Origin: Ceratothoa steindachneri
Taxonomy: Eukaryota > Arthropoda > Malacostraca > Isopoda > Cymothoidae
Assembly: GCA_963969495.1 (NCBI GenBank)
Contig: OZ018321.1
Span: 63,022,780 to 63,086,779, forward strand
Reading direction: 5' to 3'
DNA: 64,000 nucleotides
Shown here piece by piece: positions 1 through 10,239 of the stretch. The notes under the pieces were generated by a model. The model had not been told where the DNA came from. It made no database searches and saw only the letters and a program-made list of their open reading frames with translations. A program made the translations under genes and the position numbers. Within the stretch, counting starts at the first letter, position 1; every line of letters begins with the position of its first letter.

Positions 1-845
1 AATGGGAATATGATAATAGATTACCCTTTTTAGATGTCCTCATTAATAAAGATCACCATGAATTAAAACTTGACGTGTATAGGAAACCAACCCACTCGAA
101 TGCCGATATGCATTATTTTTCGTTTCACGATAATACTGTTAAAAAATCGGTAATTTCTAACCTTTTCCTTAGAGCATACAAAATATGTCATCCTTCCTAT
201 TTAGATGAAGAAATTGTCATTATCAGGACCATTTTTTCTAATTTGTATTACCCTGATTGGTTCATATCGTCTGCCCATTTTGCAGCTAGGAAAACATTCT
301 ATGGTAATAAGCCTTCCCGCACTAACGACTTCAACAAATGTATAACATTGCCATTTAATAATAAATTAAATAGTTTAAAGGACATATTTGGAAAAGCGGG
401 TATTAATCTAGCCTTTAAATATAATAATTCCTTAAACCAATTGATGATGGCCAGGAAACCCAAAGAACATCATAACATAGGAGTATATGCAATACCATGC
501 AACGATTGCCATAAAGTTTATATCTGGGAAACGGGGAGAAATCTAGACAAGAGATTGTACGAACGCAAAAGAGTGGGCAGCGAAAGTAGTGGAATTTTTT
601 GCCATGATAGAGACAAGAATCATACGATCGATTTCAATGGAAGTAAAATGGTATTTAAATCGGCTAACTATGTTATGAGAAGAATCGTAGAATCGAGCTT
701 GATATCGTCAGTTCCTAATTTAAATCTATCTGAGGGTCAATTTTCTTTTAATCCCGTAATAAGAAAGCATATAAACAAAATAGTTAAATGTCAGCCCTTC
801 AATATGTTTAGGCCTAACCTTCCCCCCCAGATTAGCCACAAGTAG
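1..845 (+). CDS. Penelope-like element, 3' part of ORF: RT C-terminus plus GIY-YIG endonuclease (cut by window edge)
   Basis: The frame is open from base 3 to the stop at 843-845. The first residues (LPFLDVLI, then VYRKPTHSNADMHYF) match the end of the reverse transcriptase of Penelope-like retroelements. A GIY-YIG nuclease follows, with GVYAIPCNDCHKVYIWETGR at about 477-540 and a trailing segment ending in NPVIRKHINKIVK. In PLEs one ORF encodes RT and GIY-YIG nuclease, and the nuclease nicks the target. One oddity is that the usual small residue before the ETGR motif is Trp here (YIWETGR), which may harm activity. The 150 bases after the stop hold no gene and look like the 3' tail. The remainder of the RT must lie to the left of the window. 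A related piece is at 63333-63670. Confidence 0.8.
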   Translation, partial: WEYDNRLPFLDVLINKDHHELKLDVYRKPTHSNADMHYFSFHDNTVKKSVISNLFLRAYKICHPSYLDEEIVIIRTIFSNLYYPDWFISSAHFAARKTFYGNKPSRTNDFNKCITLPFNNKLNSLKDIFGKAGINLAFKYNNSLNQLMMARKPKEHHNIGVYAIPCNDCHKVYIWETGRNLDKRLYERKRVGSESSGIFCHDRDKNHTIDFNGSKMVFKSANYVMRRIVESSLISSVPNLNLSEGQFSFNPVIRKHINKIVKCQPFNMFRPNLPPQISHK

Positions 846-990
846 GGGATTGGGGGAAGAAAAGAGGGGATCTTGTGTTATGCTTATATGCATTCTCTTA
901 TATTTTCTACCCAGTGTCAGTTGAAAAAGGGTGTGAGATACACCGAAACTGTTCTGAATTAAATTGTCTTCGGAGAATGTGGTTTAATTC

Positions 991-993
<3 letters not shown>

Positions 994-1064
<71 letters not shown>
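994..1064. repeat. (TA)n microsatellite
   Basis: A pure TA dinucleotide run of about 71 bases directly follows the Penelope-like element tail. Short YIYIYI reading frames on both strands are artefacts of the repeat. The next stretch to about 1440 is A-rich and holds nothing I recognise. Confidence 0.97.
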
Positions 1065-1066
<2 letters not shown>

Positions 1067-1839
1067 AATGATACAGAAGAGAGGAACGCCCACAAAAAAA
1101 ACAATCAACAAAATGAATTAATATGAAATGAAAACATTAGAAGGAGCGAAGAGTGACAGAAAAAAGAAAAAAAAAGGAAGATAAATACAAACTAAAGTCA
1201 TTAAATCAGGTAAATTCAAACACTAAAGGTTGACGAGAGGATTAAAATACCGCCTAAGCAATTATGGAGGGAGAAAAATCTGAGCGAGAGATTAACATCA
1301 GAGGTCAGATTGAAAAACCAAGGTAGAATAAGTACAAATGTTCTACAGACTTGACTCAAACGAAAATAAATACACAGGCATAAAAATAAGGCTACATAGA
1401 TGCAGAAAACAAATTAAATAGTTTATTAAGATATTACTACGAAAATGCCGTCACCCCCATGTCACCCAACCTTGAAGCGGTGTGGGCGCTTGCGTGTCTC
1501 AATGAAGTCGGAGGCTGTGCCAGCGGGTGGTCTTTTACCCCAAGCAGAACCAATCATGCTGGAGTGGTCTCATGGAGGGGGCAGACTAATGGGTGACGAC
1601 CGTGCCGAACCCCGATTGCAATGGCATTTACGAAACCGAAGGCTGTGTCAGTGGGAAGAATAAGCCCCCTTCCCCCGAAGGTTCAACCATACTTAAGAGG
1701 TTTCGGCGGAGAAATCTTGGCTGGACTCTGTTATTGCCCCTACACAGAAATCTTGGCCCCCAACTATGGGTTAAATAGTTGGGGATGCATCCCCCATAAA
1801 AAACCCACATGTATGGGATGAATACCAAATGATGCCATA

Positions 1840-3200
1840 ATGTCCACTATAAGTATAAACCACAGCAGTGTCAACAGGGCTCCCGACACGAGGGACGTCG
1901 AAACCATCGCACTCGGCACGCCTTCCTTTGGCCAGGAGGAGACGGGTCGTCAACAAGCGAATGGTCCAGGATCGAGTGGTGTAGACCAGGCTCGCCCTGC
2001 TCGCGATTCTTCCCGGAATCGCGATGATTACGCGTCTGGTACTGACCGTAAAAACAAAAGAAGCAGTAGACTAGATCGACAACGAAATTACCCAGCCAAC
2101 CTGTTTGGAGAAACTGAGCACTTCACACGATTTTATCCTTTGAAGTCTACTAACAACGCTGACCTAAGCCAACTCAACTTATTTAAAGTCAATAGAGAGC
2201 TCTGCAATGCGATAGGGGAACCCGGCTGCATCTCTAAGAATGACGACCGAACGCTCACAGTTGAAGTGAAATCTGAGGCCGAATGCCGTAAATCAGCGCC
2301 TGACCGAACTGGTCCGGGAACCAATAGATGTGTCGATTCACCAGCGTTATAACCAGTCTCAAGGGGTTATCACCTGCGATCTCTTACGGCGATATTCTGA
2401 AGAGGATATTGCCGATGGACTATCATACCTTGGTGTGATTAAGGTCCACCGAATTAAGAGACGCACGCCATCTGATGACCTTGAACCGACTAGAACGTTG
2501 GTCTTAACATTTGACACTCCAATTCATCCTGATCGTATTCGGATCAGCGTAGGTCTCTCTGAGTGTGTCCGTCCGTCCGTACATGCTCATTCCTCACCGT
2601 TGTTACAAATGCCAACAATATAGACACGTGACCAGGAACTGCAGACGTGATCAAGCCACCTGTGGCCACTGCGGTCAACACTGTGGTGAGGATCATGAAA
2701 CTGCAACATGTCAACTGCCTCCGAACTGTATTTATTGCAACCAACCTCATAGCACATCAGCAAAGACTTGTCAGAAATACTTCATTGGAAAAGAAATATT
2801 GGCTGTTAAGGTCAAAGAACACCTGACTTTTAAAGAAGCCCGCCATAGAGTATCCTCAAAGTACCCAAATACCAGAACATTTTCGTCTGTTGTGCGAGCA
2901 GCACAGTCTCGTGAGACCCCTTCCGCTTCGTCGAAGGACCCTGCTACGCCGGGGAATTCTGCACGCTCACTACCTCCAAAACATAAAATTGACACCATTG
3001 TTCGACGCAAAACCGAACTTTCTACCTCTGCCTCTCCAAAGCGAACATCTAACAATAAACGCCAATCTCCAACATCACCCACATTGGGTGCTACTCCTGA
3101 AAAATCCACACGCCAGAAGCCACCCGATCGTTTTGTAAACATCACTAGTATTCCTTTACCCAAATATAGCCGCCCACCTGATAAGAACAAATCGAAATAG
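1840..3200 (+). pseudogene. LINE ORF1 (gag-like, three zinc knuckles), two frameshifts
   Basis: Three frames must be joined: about 1840-2350, 2330-2600 and 2565-3200. The middle part contains DLLRRYSEEDIADGLSYLGV, typical of the region before the zinc knuckles in arthropod I/Jockey ORF1 proteins. The third part carries CYKCQQYRHVTRNC, then a CGHC...HETATC knuckle and a CIYCNQPH...C knuckle at 2595-2770, which would bind nucleic acid in the RNP. The tail is rich in Ser, Pro and Lys and stops at 3198-3200. ORF2 begins 15 bases later, a typical close arrangement. Confidence 0.8.
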
Positions 3201-3214
3201 ACCGAACGCAAAAC

Positions 3215-3900
3215 ATGACCATGGAAACCATGATATCACACTGGAATATACGTGTATATCGAAATAATTATTTTAATTTATGAAGGCTACTTGCAGATTC
3301 ACAGGCGGCAGTCACGTGTCTGCTGGAAACCAGAATGCCAGCAGCCCTACCAAACCCACTACGAGGGTTTCTTATGTACCACGAGGCTGGCACTCTCGGC
3401 TGGAATTATTGGACCACGGTGGCGTTTGCATACTTGTGAAGCGCACTCCTGTTGACATGAGGATCTAGCTGACTTCGGACTTGCAAGCTGTTGCAGTACG
3501 ATGCCACCTTGATAGATTATACACGATCTGCAACGTATATATCCCTCCGCATGACAGAGTTAGCGCTCAACAAATACATCAACTGATTTCGCAACTACCA
3601 CCTCCGTATCTCCTTCTAAGAGATTTTAATGCTCGTCACATGTTGTGCGGAGACGCTGTCGTGAACCAATGTAGTCCTTCCTTAACACCGGAGATTCTAT
3701 AATACTAAATAACGATAAACCTACTCACTTCCACCTACAAACAGTCACTTTTTCTTGTAGCGATCTATTTATATCATATCCAGATGCCGCACTTAATTTC
3801 TGGTCCGTCAGCCAAGATTTATATAATAGCGACCACTTTCCAGTCATTCTATCCATTGCAGACAACTCCCCTCTCCTAGCCACACCTCTGTATATTTACG
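3215..3900 (+). pseudogene. LINE ORF2 start: AP-like endonuclease domain
   Basis: The likely ORF2 start is ATG at 3215, giving an ISHWNIR opening that resembles the WN start of AP endonucleases in LINEs. Later pieces in shifted frames read HGGVCILVKR, then LYTICNVYIPPHD, LLLRDFNARHMLCGD (the usual GDFN motif, here RDFN) near 3600-3655, and SDHFPVILSI near 3830. These are the landmarks of the target-nicking endonuclease in order. Stops near 3465 and 3700 and frame changes rule out a working enzyme. Confidence 0.75.
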
Positions 3901-4193
3901 AACGGGCATATTGAACGAGATACCATGCTTTGGCGACTACTGATAGGGAGGTTACATTCTTTCCTACCGTTGATGATGCTGTCGAATACTTCGTGGATAC
4001 GCTTGTTGCTGCGGCAGACACTTGTATCCCGAAAACTAGGGGAATACAGCGCACTCCGTCTTTTCCATGGTGGAACCGATAGCTCCAAGCAGCAAAGGAG
4101 GAGAAAAAGGTAGCAGCACACCGATAGTATCGTACGCGACTTACATAAAATAAGATTACCCTTAGTCCCACGAGAGCGAGAGCTCACTACCTT

Positions 4194-6756
4194 TTGAAGA
4201 AATCTCAGGAAACTTCGTGCAAACGATACGTCTCCAACCTCAACGAGAGAACATCGATAACGAAGGTGTGGCGTGGAATCTCTAAGATACGTGGCAGGCA
4301 TATGGCCCATCGTATTCAGACGTTGCAGGCTTCTAACGGTCTAATCTCCGATCCGCTAGAGGTTGGAAACGCTTTTGTACATGCTTTGAGCGAGGTGTCG
4401 AAGGGGAGTTCTTGGGCGCCCTTTCAGCACATTAAACAGGAAGCAGAATCAGTAGATTTATCATTTTGTGTTAGAGAAGATAAAGATTACAACACTATTC
4501 TTACACTGCCCGAATTGCAAATTGCTTTGAGGAGGTGTGCTGATGCGGCGCTTGGGGCGGACACGATTTCGTAAGTCCTGCTTCGCCCCCTTCCTCCATG
4601 TCGTGGTGTGACATTATATTACATCAATACCATATTATATCTATGGGAAAGGGACTAATAACTTAAAGGCAAACCGACAAAAGGGCAGAACGCCACGAGT
4701 TTCAACGCGCGGAGCAGCGAGAATAGAGTGCAAAACGAGGTCAGGTAAAATTTGGGCAATGGCACAGCTCAAGGTTATTTAAAGAGGCATGTACAAAAAT
4801 ATAATTTTATTTACATAAAATAAGAGAATCAATGGTAAAAAATTATATTGGTAAATGAGGGAGGGGAATTGCAAGAGTTATGCATCAGACTCTGAAGTTA
4901 GAAATTAATGCGTTACAGAAGGAGACCATTCCAATGGGGAGGATTAACTCAAATGGGTTGCTGAAGGGGGAGAAAGGGTTGGCTTACGGAGGATTCCGGG
5001 TGAGACATTAGGGTAAGGTTTCACGGATGTCTTCTGCAGGCAATAAATGTGAGGGCGAGGGCACTTGGAGCTTCTGAGGGGGAGGTTAACGTGATGACGG
5101 TTCTCCAAGGGAGGGGCAGTAACGTTCGGTTCAGGGGAGAGTATTCCGGCCACCCGAAGACGAGGAGGGAGCGAGGAGGGCTTCTACAGGAGTTGATGAG
5201 TGGAGTCGGAAAAATCGCTGGGTGGCGATCGTCAAATGGAAATACCTCACTGGCTGGGCCGATTCCAACGACGCGAAAAGTTAAGCCGTCACTTTGCTTC
5301 GTTGTTAAGCACCTGACTTGGAACTAGGGGGAATGCTTCTTGGATCCTGGTGGGACTCCTCAACTCTGTATCTCCCACCTGGAAGGCGAGCCCTATATAT
5401 CTGAGGCTCCCCCCCAGGGGTGGGGAAAACATGGGGTGTTTGGCCAGCGCTACTCTCGAGTGGCCTCGAACCTTCACGCCCAGGAGATTCCATATCGTGA
5501 AAAGGTGGTCCGGGTTGGACGCGGTTCGAGGCTACCGCTTGTGGAGGGGGATGAGGCTTACCAATTTAAGCCTAAGCAAATTCTAGAATTTTCTTTAACG
5601 CATGGACGTCACTTCCGTGCTGGAAAAGAAATTTCACGTGGAATTCCTCAACACTTCAGTATCCCTGTAGTTCCTTTTACCTTTGTATAACCGCACATGG
5701 ATGGAGAACACTTTTCCGAGAGTTTGGAGAATGTCGACTGTGCTGCCTTTCCAGGAGCCTGGTAAAGAGGGAACACATCCGCTGCATTATCGCCCTATAG
5801 CATTCACGAGTTGTATGTGTAAACTTATGGAACGGATGGTCAACGCTAAGCTAGTGTGGCATTTAGAAGAGCAAGGTGTGTTCCATCCTGATCAATATGA
5901 TTTCCGATGATGTTGCAGCACAACAGATGTGTTAGCTAGGTTCGTCACGTTCACCGAGACGGGATTTGCTGAGAAATAACACGTAGTTGCTGTTTTTTGA
6001 TTTGGAAAAGGCTTACGATAAATCATGGAGGTACCTCATTTTGAAAGTCATATCCGACAATAGAAATTTGGGACATCTATCAAAATTCATCAAAATTTTT
6101 CTTTCTGACAGGTTATGCAAATGAAAGTTGGCAACAAACATTCTGATTCGGTTCCGCAGCATGAGCGCGTTCCGCAAGGGAGCATCCTTAGCTGTACTCT
6201 GTTTGTCCTAGCCACCAATGGCTTCCCAGCTTGCATACTGCAGTATGGGGAGAGTTCGTTGTACGTCGACGACTTCGCCATATTCCCTCGTTCCTCAAGT
6301 CTTCCTGCTGCTGAGAGGAGGGTACATCTTGCCGTCAACAAAGCAGTTCAGTCAGAAAATACACCTAGCTTCACCTTTTCGCCATTGAAGACTGTAGCGA
6401 TGAACTTTACACGTATCCGAGGCACATTTCCCAGCTTAACCCTGGTGATGGTTGGGTCTACCTAAATTCCGCACGTTCCGGAAACGAAATTTCTGGGAAT
6501 GACACTTGACTCGAAACTCATGTGGCTACCTCACCTCCAGTCTCTGCGAACCAGATGCATAAAAATCCTGGACCTTTTGAAGTGCTCGACGCGTCTCTCG
6601 TGGGGTGCAGACAGAGTGACACTTTTGCAGATTTATCGATCCATGGTGCGGCCCCAACTCGATTATGGATGTCAAATCTATTCGTCAGCCACAGCAATGT
6701 CTCTCAAGATGATTGATAGAGGGCCTCTCGAGCGTTTCGCCACTCACCAGTGGTGA
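4194..6756 (+). pseudogene. LINE ORF2 reverse transcriptase, split by a 1-kb repeat
   Basis: The 4194-4574 part is the region before the RT fingers (TSITKVWRGISKIRG..., then LPELQIALRRCADAALGADT). ORF2 then breaks off and resumes at about 5650 with LYNRTWMENTFPRVW, then HYRPIAFTSCMCKLMERM, FDLEKAYDKSWRY near 6000, VPQGSILSCTLF near 6170 and YVDDFAIF near 6265, which holds the catalytic Asp pair. The thumb is at 6499-6756. Domain order and motifs are standard for the I/Jockey group. At least four frame changes are present, so this is a fossil. Confidence 0.82.
4600..5645. mobile_element. Unclassified interspersed repeat inserted in LINE ORF2
   Basis: The LINE reading breaks near 4600 and resumes near 5650. 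The intervening DNA is unrelated to the LINE, and its first ~230 bases recur closely at 55645-55875 (shared landmarks: TGACATTATATTA, AGGTTATTTAAAGAGGC, ATGTACAAAAATATAATTTT). A second shared block, with TCACTGGCTGGG and GCCGTCACTTTGCTTCGTTG at about 5245-5330, recurs at 55925-56000. The phrase AAGGTTATTTAAAGAG also occurs near 50320. I see no transposase, RT or clear terminal repeats, so the class is unknown. A leader or LTR piece, or a non-autonomous element, are both possible. Confidence 0.6.
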
Positions 6757-7106
6757 GTCTTTATGCTGAGAGCGGGGAATTATCTCTCGGTGATAGACGA
6801 GACAGGCTTTGTATCCAGTTGTACATCCGTTTACTCGCTATGCCGGATACCCCAGCTTACCGTGTGATTACTAAAAGGAAGCTTTGATCACATCTATGCT
6901 GCTCACCATAAACCATTTGGATACAGGCGTCGTCAGCTTCTTGAGAGCCTCCAGGGGCCTGATCTGCTTGTGATGAAGTCGAGTTCTTACTCTGTTCCAC
7001 CTTATTTTTTACGCCTGAGAAGTTTATGTGCGGGTGTGATGTCGGAGGTTTCTTCTGATACCCCGGTAGATATAAGGAGATCACTTTTTATTGACCATGC
7101 GGACAC

Positions 7107-7900
7107 CCAACGTGAGACCACCCCAAGGTATACTGATGGATCGAAGAGTTGCGATGGAGCTGGCTTCCCCACAGTTCTCCCGAACAGAACTATATCGCGG
7201 AAATTACCTGCAGCGGCCTCGGTGTATACCGCGGAATTGCTGGCGGTCCTCTTTGCATTGGCCTCTCTGACACGGTATACTACTTGCCGATTTGTTGTCT
7301 ATTCCGACTCCCAGAGTGATATGACCAGTTTCCTGTTTATCCCATAGTGATACAGATCCATCGCTGGCTGGACCTTCGGCGTGATGGCGGTCCATTTGTT
7401 ACTTTCTGTTGGGTGCCAAGCCATGCAGGGATTCGGGGTAACGAGTTGGCTGATCATGCGGCTAAGGCCTTCATTGTAGATCCCAACGAGATTATACCCC
7501 GTCCTCTACCGAGCAGACGATGGAATTTGGCCTGGGCCACTATCTGGCCCAATAAACTCAGGACGATCAAGGATAGTGTGACGGTGTGGGATATTTCGTG
7601 TCGTAAGACCCGCCAACACAAGGCCTTGCTCACAAGGCTTCGCTTTGGGCACACACGCCTAACACACAAGTTCTTGTTTGGCGGCAAACCACCTCCTTTA
7701 TGCGATGGATGTATTATCCCTTTCACAATTGAGTACCTCCTTGTTGAGTGCCAGAGTATGCCAATGAGCGGGGTCTAGTTTGGCGCCAGCGGAATTGGTC
7801 ATCCTCTGAATATTTGCTGGGTCCTTCGGGACGATGAAGGTGCTGTCTCGGCAGTTCTTTCCTTTTTAACCACAACAGGCACTTCCTCCGACCTCTGACA
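7107..7900 (+). pseudogene. LINE ORF2 RNase H domain and C-terminal zinc region
   Basis: RNase H landmarks occur in order: PRYTDGSKSCDGAG (first Asp) near 7122, VYTAELLAVLFAL (Glu) near 7225, VVYSDSQSD (second Asp) near 7297 and, in another frame, FCWVPSHAGIRGNELADHAA near 7400 with the last His and Asp. The segment CDGCIIPFTIEYLLVEC near 7700 is the Cys/His cluster usual at the C-terminus of such ORF2 proteins. One stop at 7345-7347 with a frame change divides the domain. RNase H would remove the RNA template during target-primed reverse transcription. Confidence 0.8.
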
Positions 7901-8283
7901 CATGCGTAACTTCATCACGCATCATCTATAATTGTGGTCTTCGTACCATACATTTCATTTTAAATGTTGGACTAGTTTGGCCTATGTACCTCATTTTACG
8001 TTGGGTGTGGCCTGCTTGCCACATATTTTATTTGCGGACTACGTGTCACTTTCACTCGCTGTGTAATGTACTTAGTACATCATAGAGTACCCGATGGACA
8101 TGCTCCAATGCGTCTTGACACGATTCAGCACGATATAGCCCTTAGCGGTTGAAGTGCTAGCTAACTGGTCTGTTGTAGTAAACAGGCACCAATAATAATA
8201 ATAATAATACGCAAATGCCGTTTTCTGTAGAAGGTTCACTTGTTAGCACCACCTAAGTTTGCTCACTAGCTCAATAGCACATA

Positions 8284-9601
8284 CAAGTGGCGGCCATAAT
8301 GATTCGGATACCTAGGTTTCCATCACAAAACTTACAGTAGCCTCAAACCAAATAATGGTAAGTAATGCATGATAAATTTCAGATATAATCTAAGCATGGC
8401 TATAGATTATTCATGTATATTGCACATGTTAGAATGGATGAAATTGCAAGTTACATGTAAAGCGCATTTTTATTCCACAAACACGGTGGTCAAAGTGATC
8501 CGGACAGCGTAATTATATTACTTTTATCTTTGAGACAACCAACTACAGTAGTTTATGGTAGTAATTTACTTCCATGAATTCTAGCACTTTCACTCATTAC
8601 CTTATCAAGTTACGAGCAGTAAACATACGTAGGGGACCCACTAAACCTGCCTATATCCAGGAGCAAATTGTTAAGCTACGTCAAGAAGATCATCTCTCCA
8701 TCAGAGTCATAACTGAAAGAGCTAAACGCTCCCAAAGTATCGTACATAATATTGCATCACGTAACGTTACCACAGTCTAATATATCAGCGGAATTTCTAC
8801 TGGTAGATCTAGGAAATCTCAGAGAGATGACCAAACCATCGTCCGTATCTTAAAAGAGGACTGATACAAGACAGCGCCAGGATTTCCCGAGAAGTGAATG
8901 AAACTAGGCATTAGTGTCTCCAGAAAGACAGCGTTATGGTGTAGGGTATAATTTTGACGGAAGGTACTGGTCCACTTGTCCGATTGCAGAGCAGAGTAGA
9001 TGCTCAAGTGTATAAAGAACTTCTGCAAGCATATGGTGTGCCTCATATGAGAGCCACATCTTCCCAACCAGCCATTTTTATGCAGGATAATGCACCTTGC
9101 CACACATAAAATTTGGTGAAGAATTTCATGGATTAAGAGGAAGTAAGAGCAATGGAGTGGCATGCTCAGAGCCCGAACCTCAAATCTATCGAGAATTTGT
9201 GGAAGACGCTAGCAGAGTACTTTGGGAAATATTACAAGAGGAATGGAGAAAAATGACACCACAAGAATGCCTTCGGCTACTGCTCTCCTGTGGCAGAAGA
9301 GCTCAGTGAGTAATTGAGAGTAAAGGTCTACATTCCAAGCACTAATATATTGTAACAACCGAAAATTATTTGTTGAGTAACATATCATTGTACATTCTCA
9401 TCTACCATATTTTTGGAATAAAAATTCTCTTTTGCACGTAACTTGCAAATATGTATAATGTACATGTACACCTTATGGCCATGCTTATTTATCATGCATT
9501 TACCATCTAATTAATCATGCATTACTTACAATTATTTGGTTTGAAGCATTTTTAAGTTTTGTGATGAAAATCTAAAAGGCCGAATCATTAGGGTCGTACT
9601 G
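8284..9601 (+). mobile_element. Decayed Tc1-like transposon with long terminal inverted repeats
   Basis: The ends are inverted copies over about 90-100 bases: the left end runs from 8284, and the right end reads inward from 9601 with the same AATGATTCGG, CATCACAAAACTT, TCAAACCAAATAAT and GTAAGTAATGCATGAT blocks. A TA lies directly outside each end (8282-8283 and 9602-9603), the target duplication of the Tc1/mariner group. The interior holds a broken transposase: an HTH region at 8574-8780, FMQDNAPCHT near 9072-9100 with the second catalytic Asp, and an IENLWKTLAE-type segment near 9190. Several stops and frame changes make it inactive. Confidence 0.8.
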
Positions 9602-9659
9602 TAGATAAGTAAGATTAATTTTGGATAAATGTGCATAGGTCTCATTAAATCAAAATAGA

Positions 9660-10130
9660 ACTTTTGGACCAGAATTCAGCTTACCATGTCTGGTGCCGTG
9701 GTGGAACTACCTATGATCGGAAGAACACCATCCCCATAGTCAATAAATGGAGGCAGTAGCATTATGCTGTGCGGTTCTTTATATATTGATGGAACACTGA
9801 ATGTGGCTCAATATCGGGGAATATTGGCCAATAACATAACGTCATCTTTGGAGAAGTTGGGAATGCAGTATGAGTGGATTCGTCAGTAAGACAATAATCT
9901 GAAGCACACAGCGAAAACAACACGAGAGTAGTTCCCGCAGAACACCATTAATGTTCTATCGTGTGACCTTGTCAATCCCTTGACTTGAATTCGATCAAAA
10001 ATGTGTGGCAAATAATGATGGAACAAGTTTACAAGAGGAAACCTGCAATCCTCGCCCAATTGAAGTTATATGTAAGGAGGTGTCGGCAGATATTCCAACA
10101 GCAGTTATAACGAACAATGGTTGTTCAAGT
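9660..10130 (+). pseudogene. Tc1-like transposase remnant
   Basis: Pieces in several frames recall Tc1 transposases of the KHGGGSVMVWG type. RKNTIPIVN is near 9720, a region around 9750 corresponds to the GG-S-IMLCG segment, and LNSIKNVWQIMMEQVYKRKP near 9980-10040 corresponds to the DLNPIENLW motif and what follows. No intact frame longer than about 75 codons survives, and I could not place terminal inverted repeats. Confidence 0.5.
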
Positions 10131-10239
10131 TCTTCCTCTCTATCTAGTGTCCAAATACTTATTTCCACCCTTATATTTGTTTTGTGTATAATGTCCTCTA
10201 CATTTAAAGAATGCCTTTATTGTATCTCTTAAATTTAAT

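Larger units (their letters stand above)
1440..8209 (+). mobile_element. Decayed I/Jockey-superfamily LINE with RNase H and (AAT)n tail
   Basis: The parts run in the order expected for a two-ORF non-LTR retrotransposon: a GC-richer 5' leader (about 1440-1839), ORF1 with zinc knuckles (1840-3200), then ORF2 with AP endonuclease (from 3215), reverse transcriptase with the YVDD motif (near 6265), RNase H (7107-7480) and a C-terminal Cys/His region. It ends in (AAT)n at about 8191-8209, a tail type known from the I factor. RNase H in ORF2 together with three zinc knuckles in ORF1 favours the I clade or a close relative. Many frameshifts and stops show it is dead. An unrelated repeat of about 1 kb splits ORF2 at 4600-5645. 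The 5' boundary is estimated from base composition. Confidence 0.85.
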
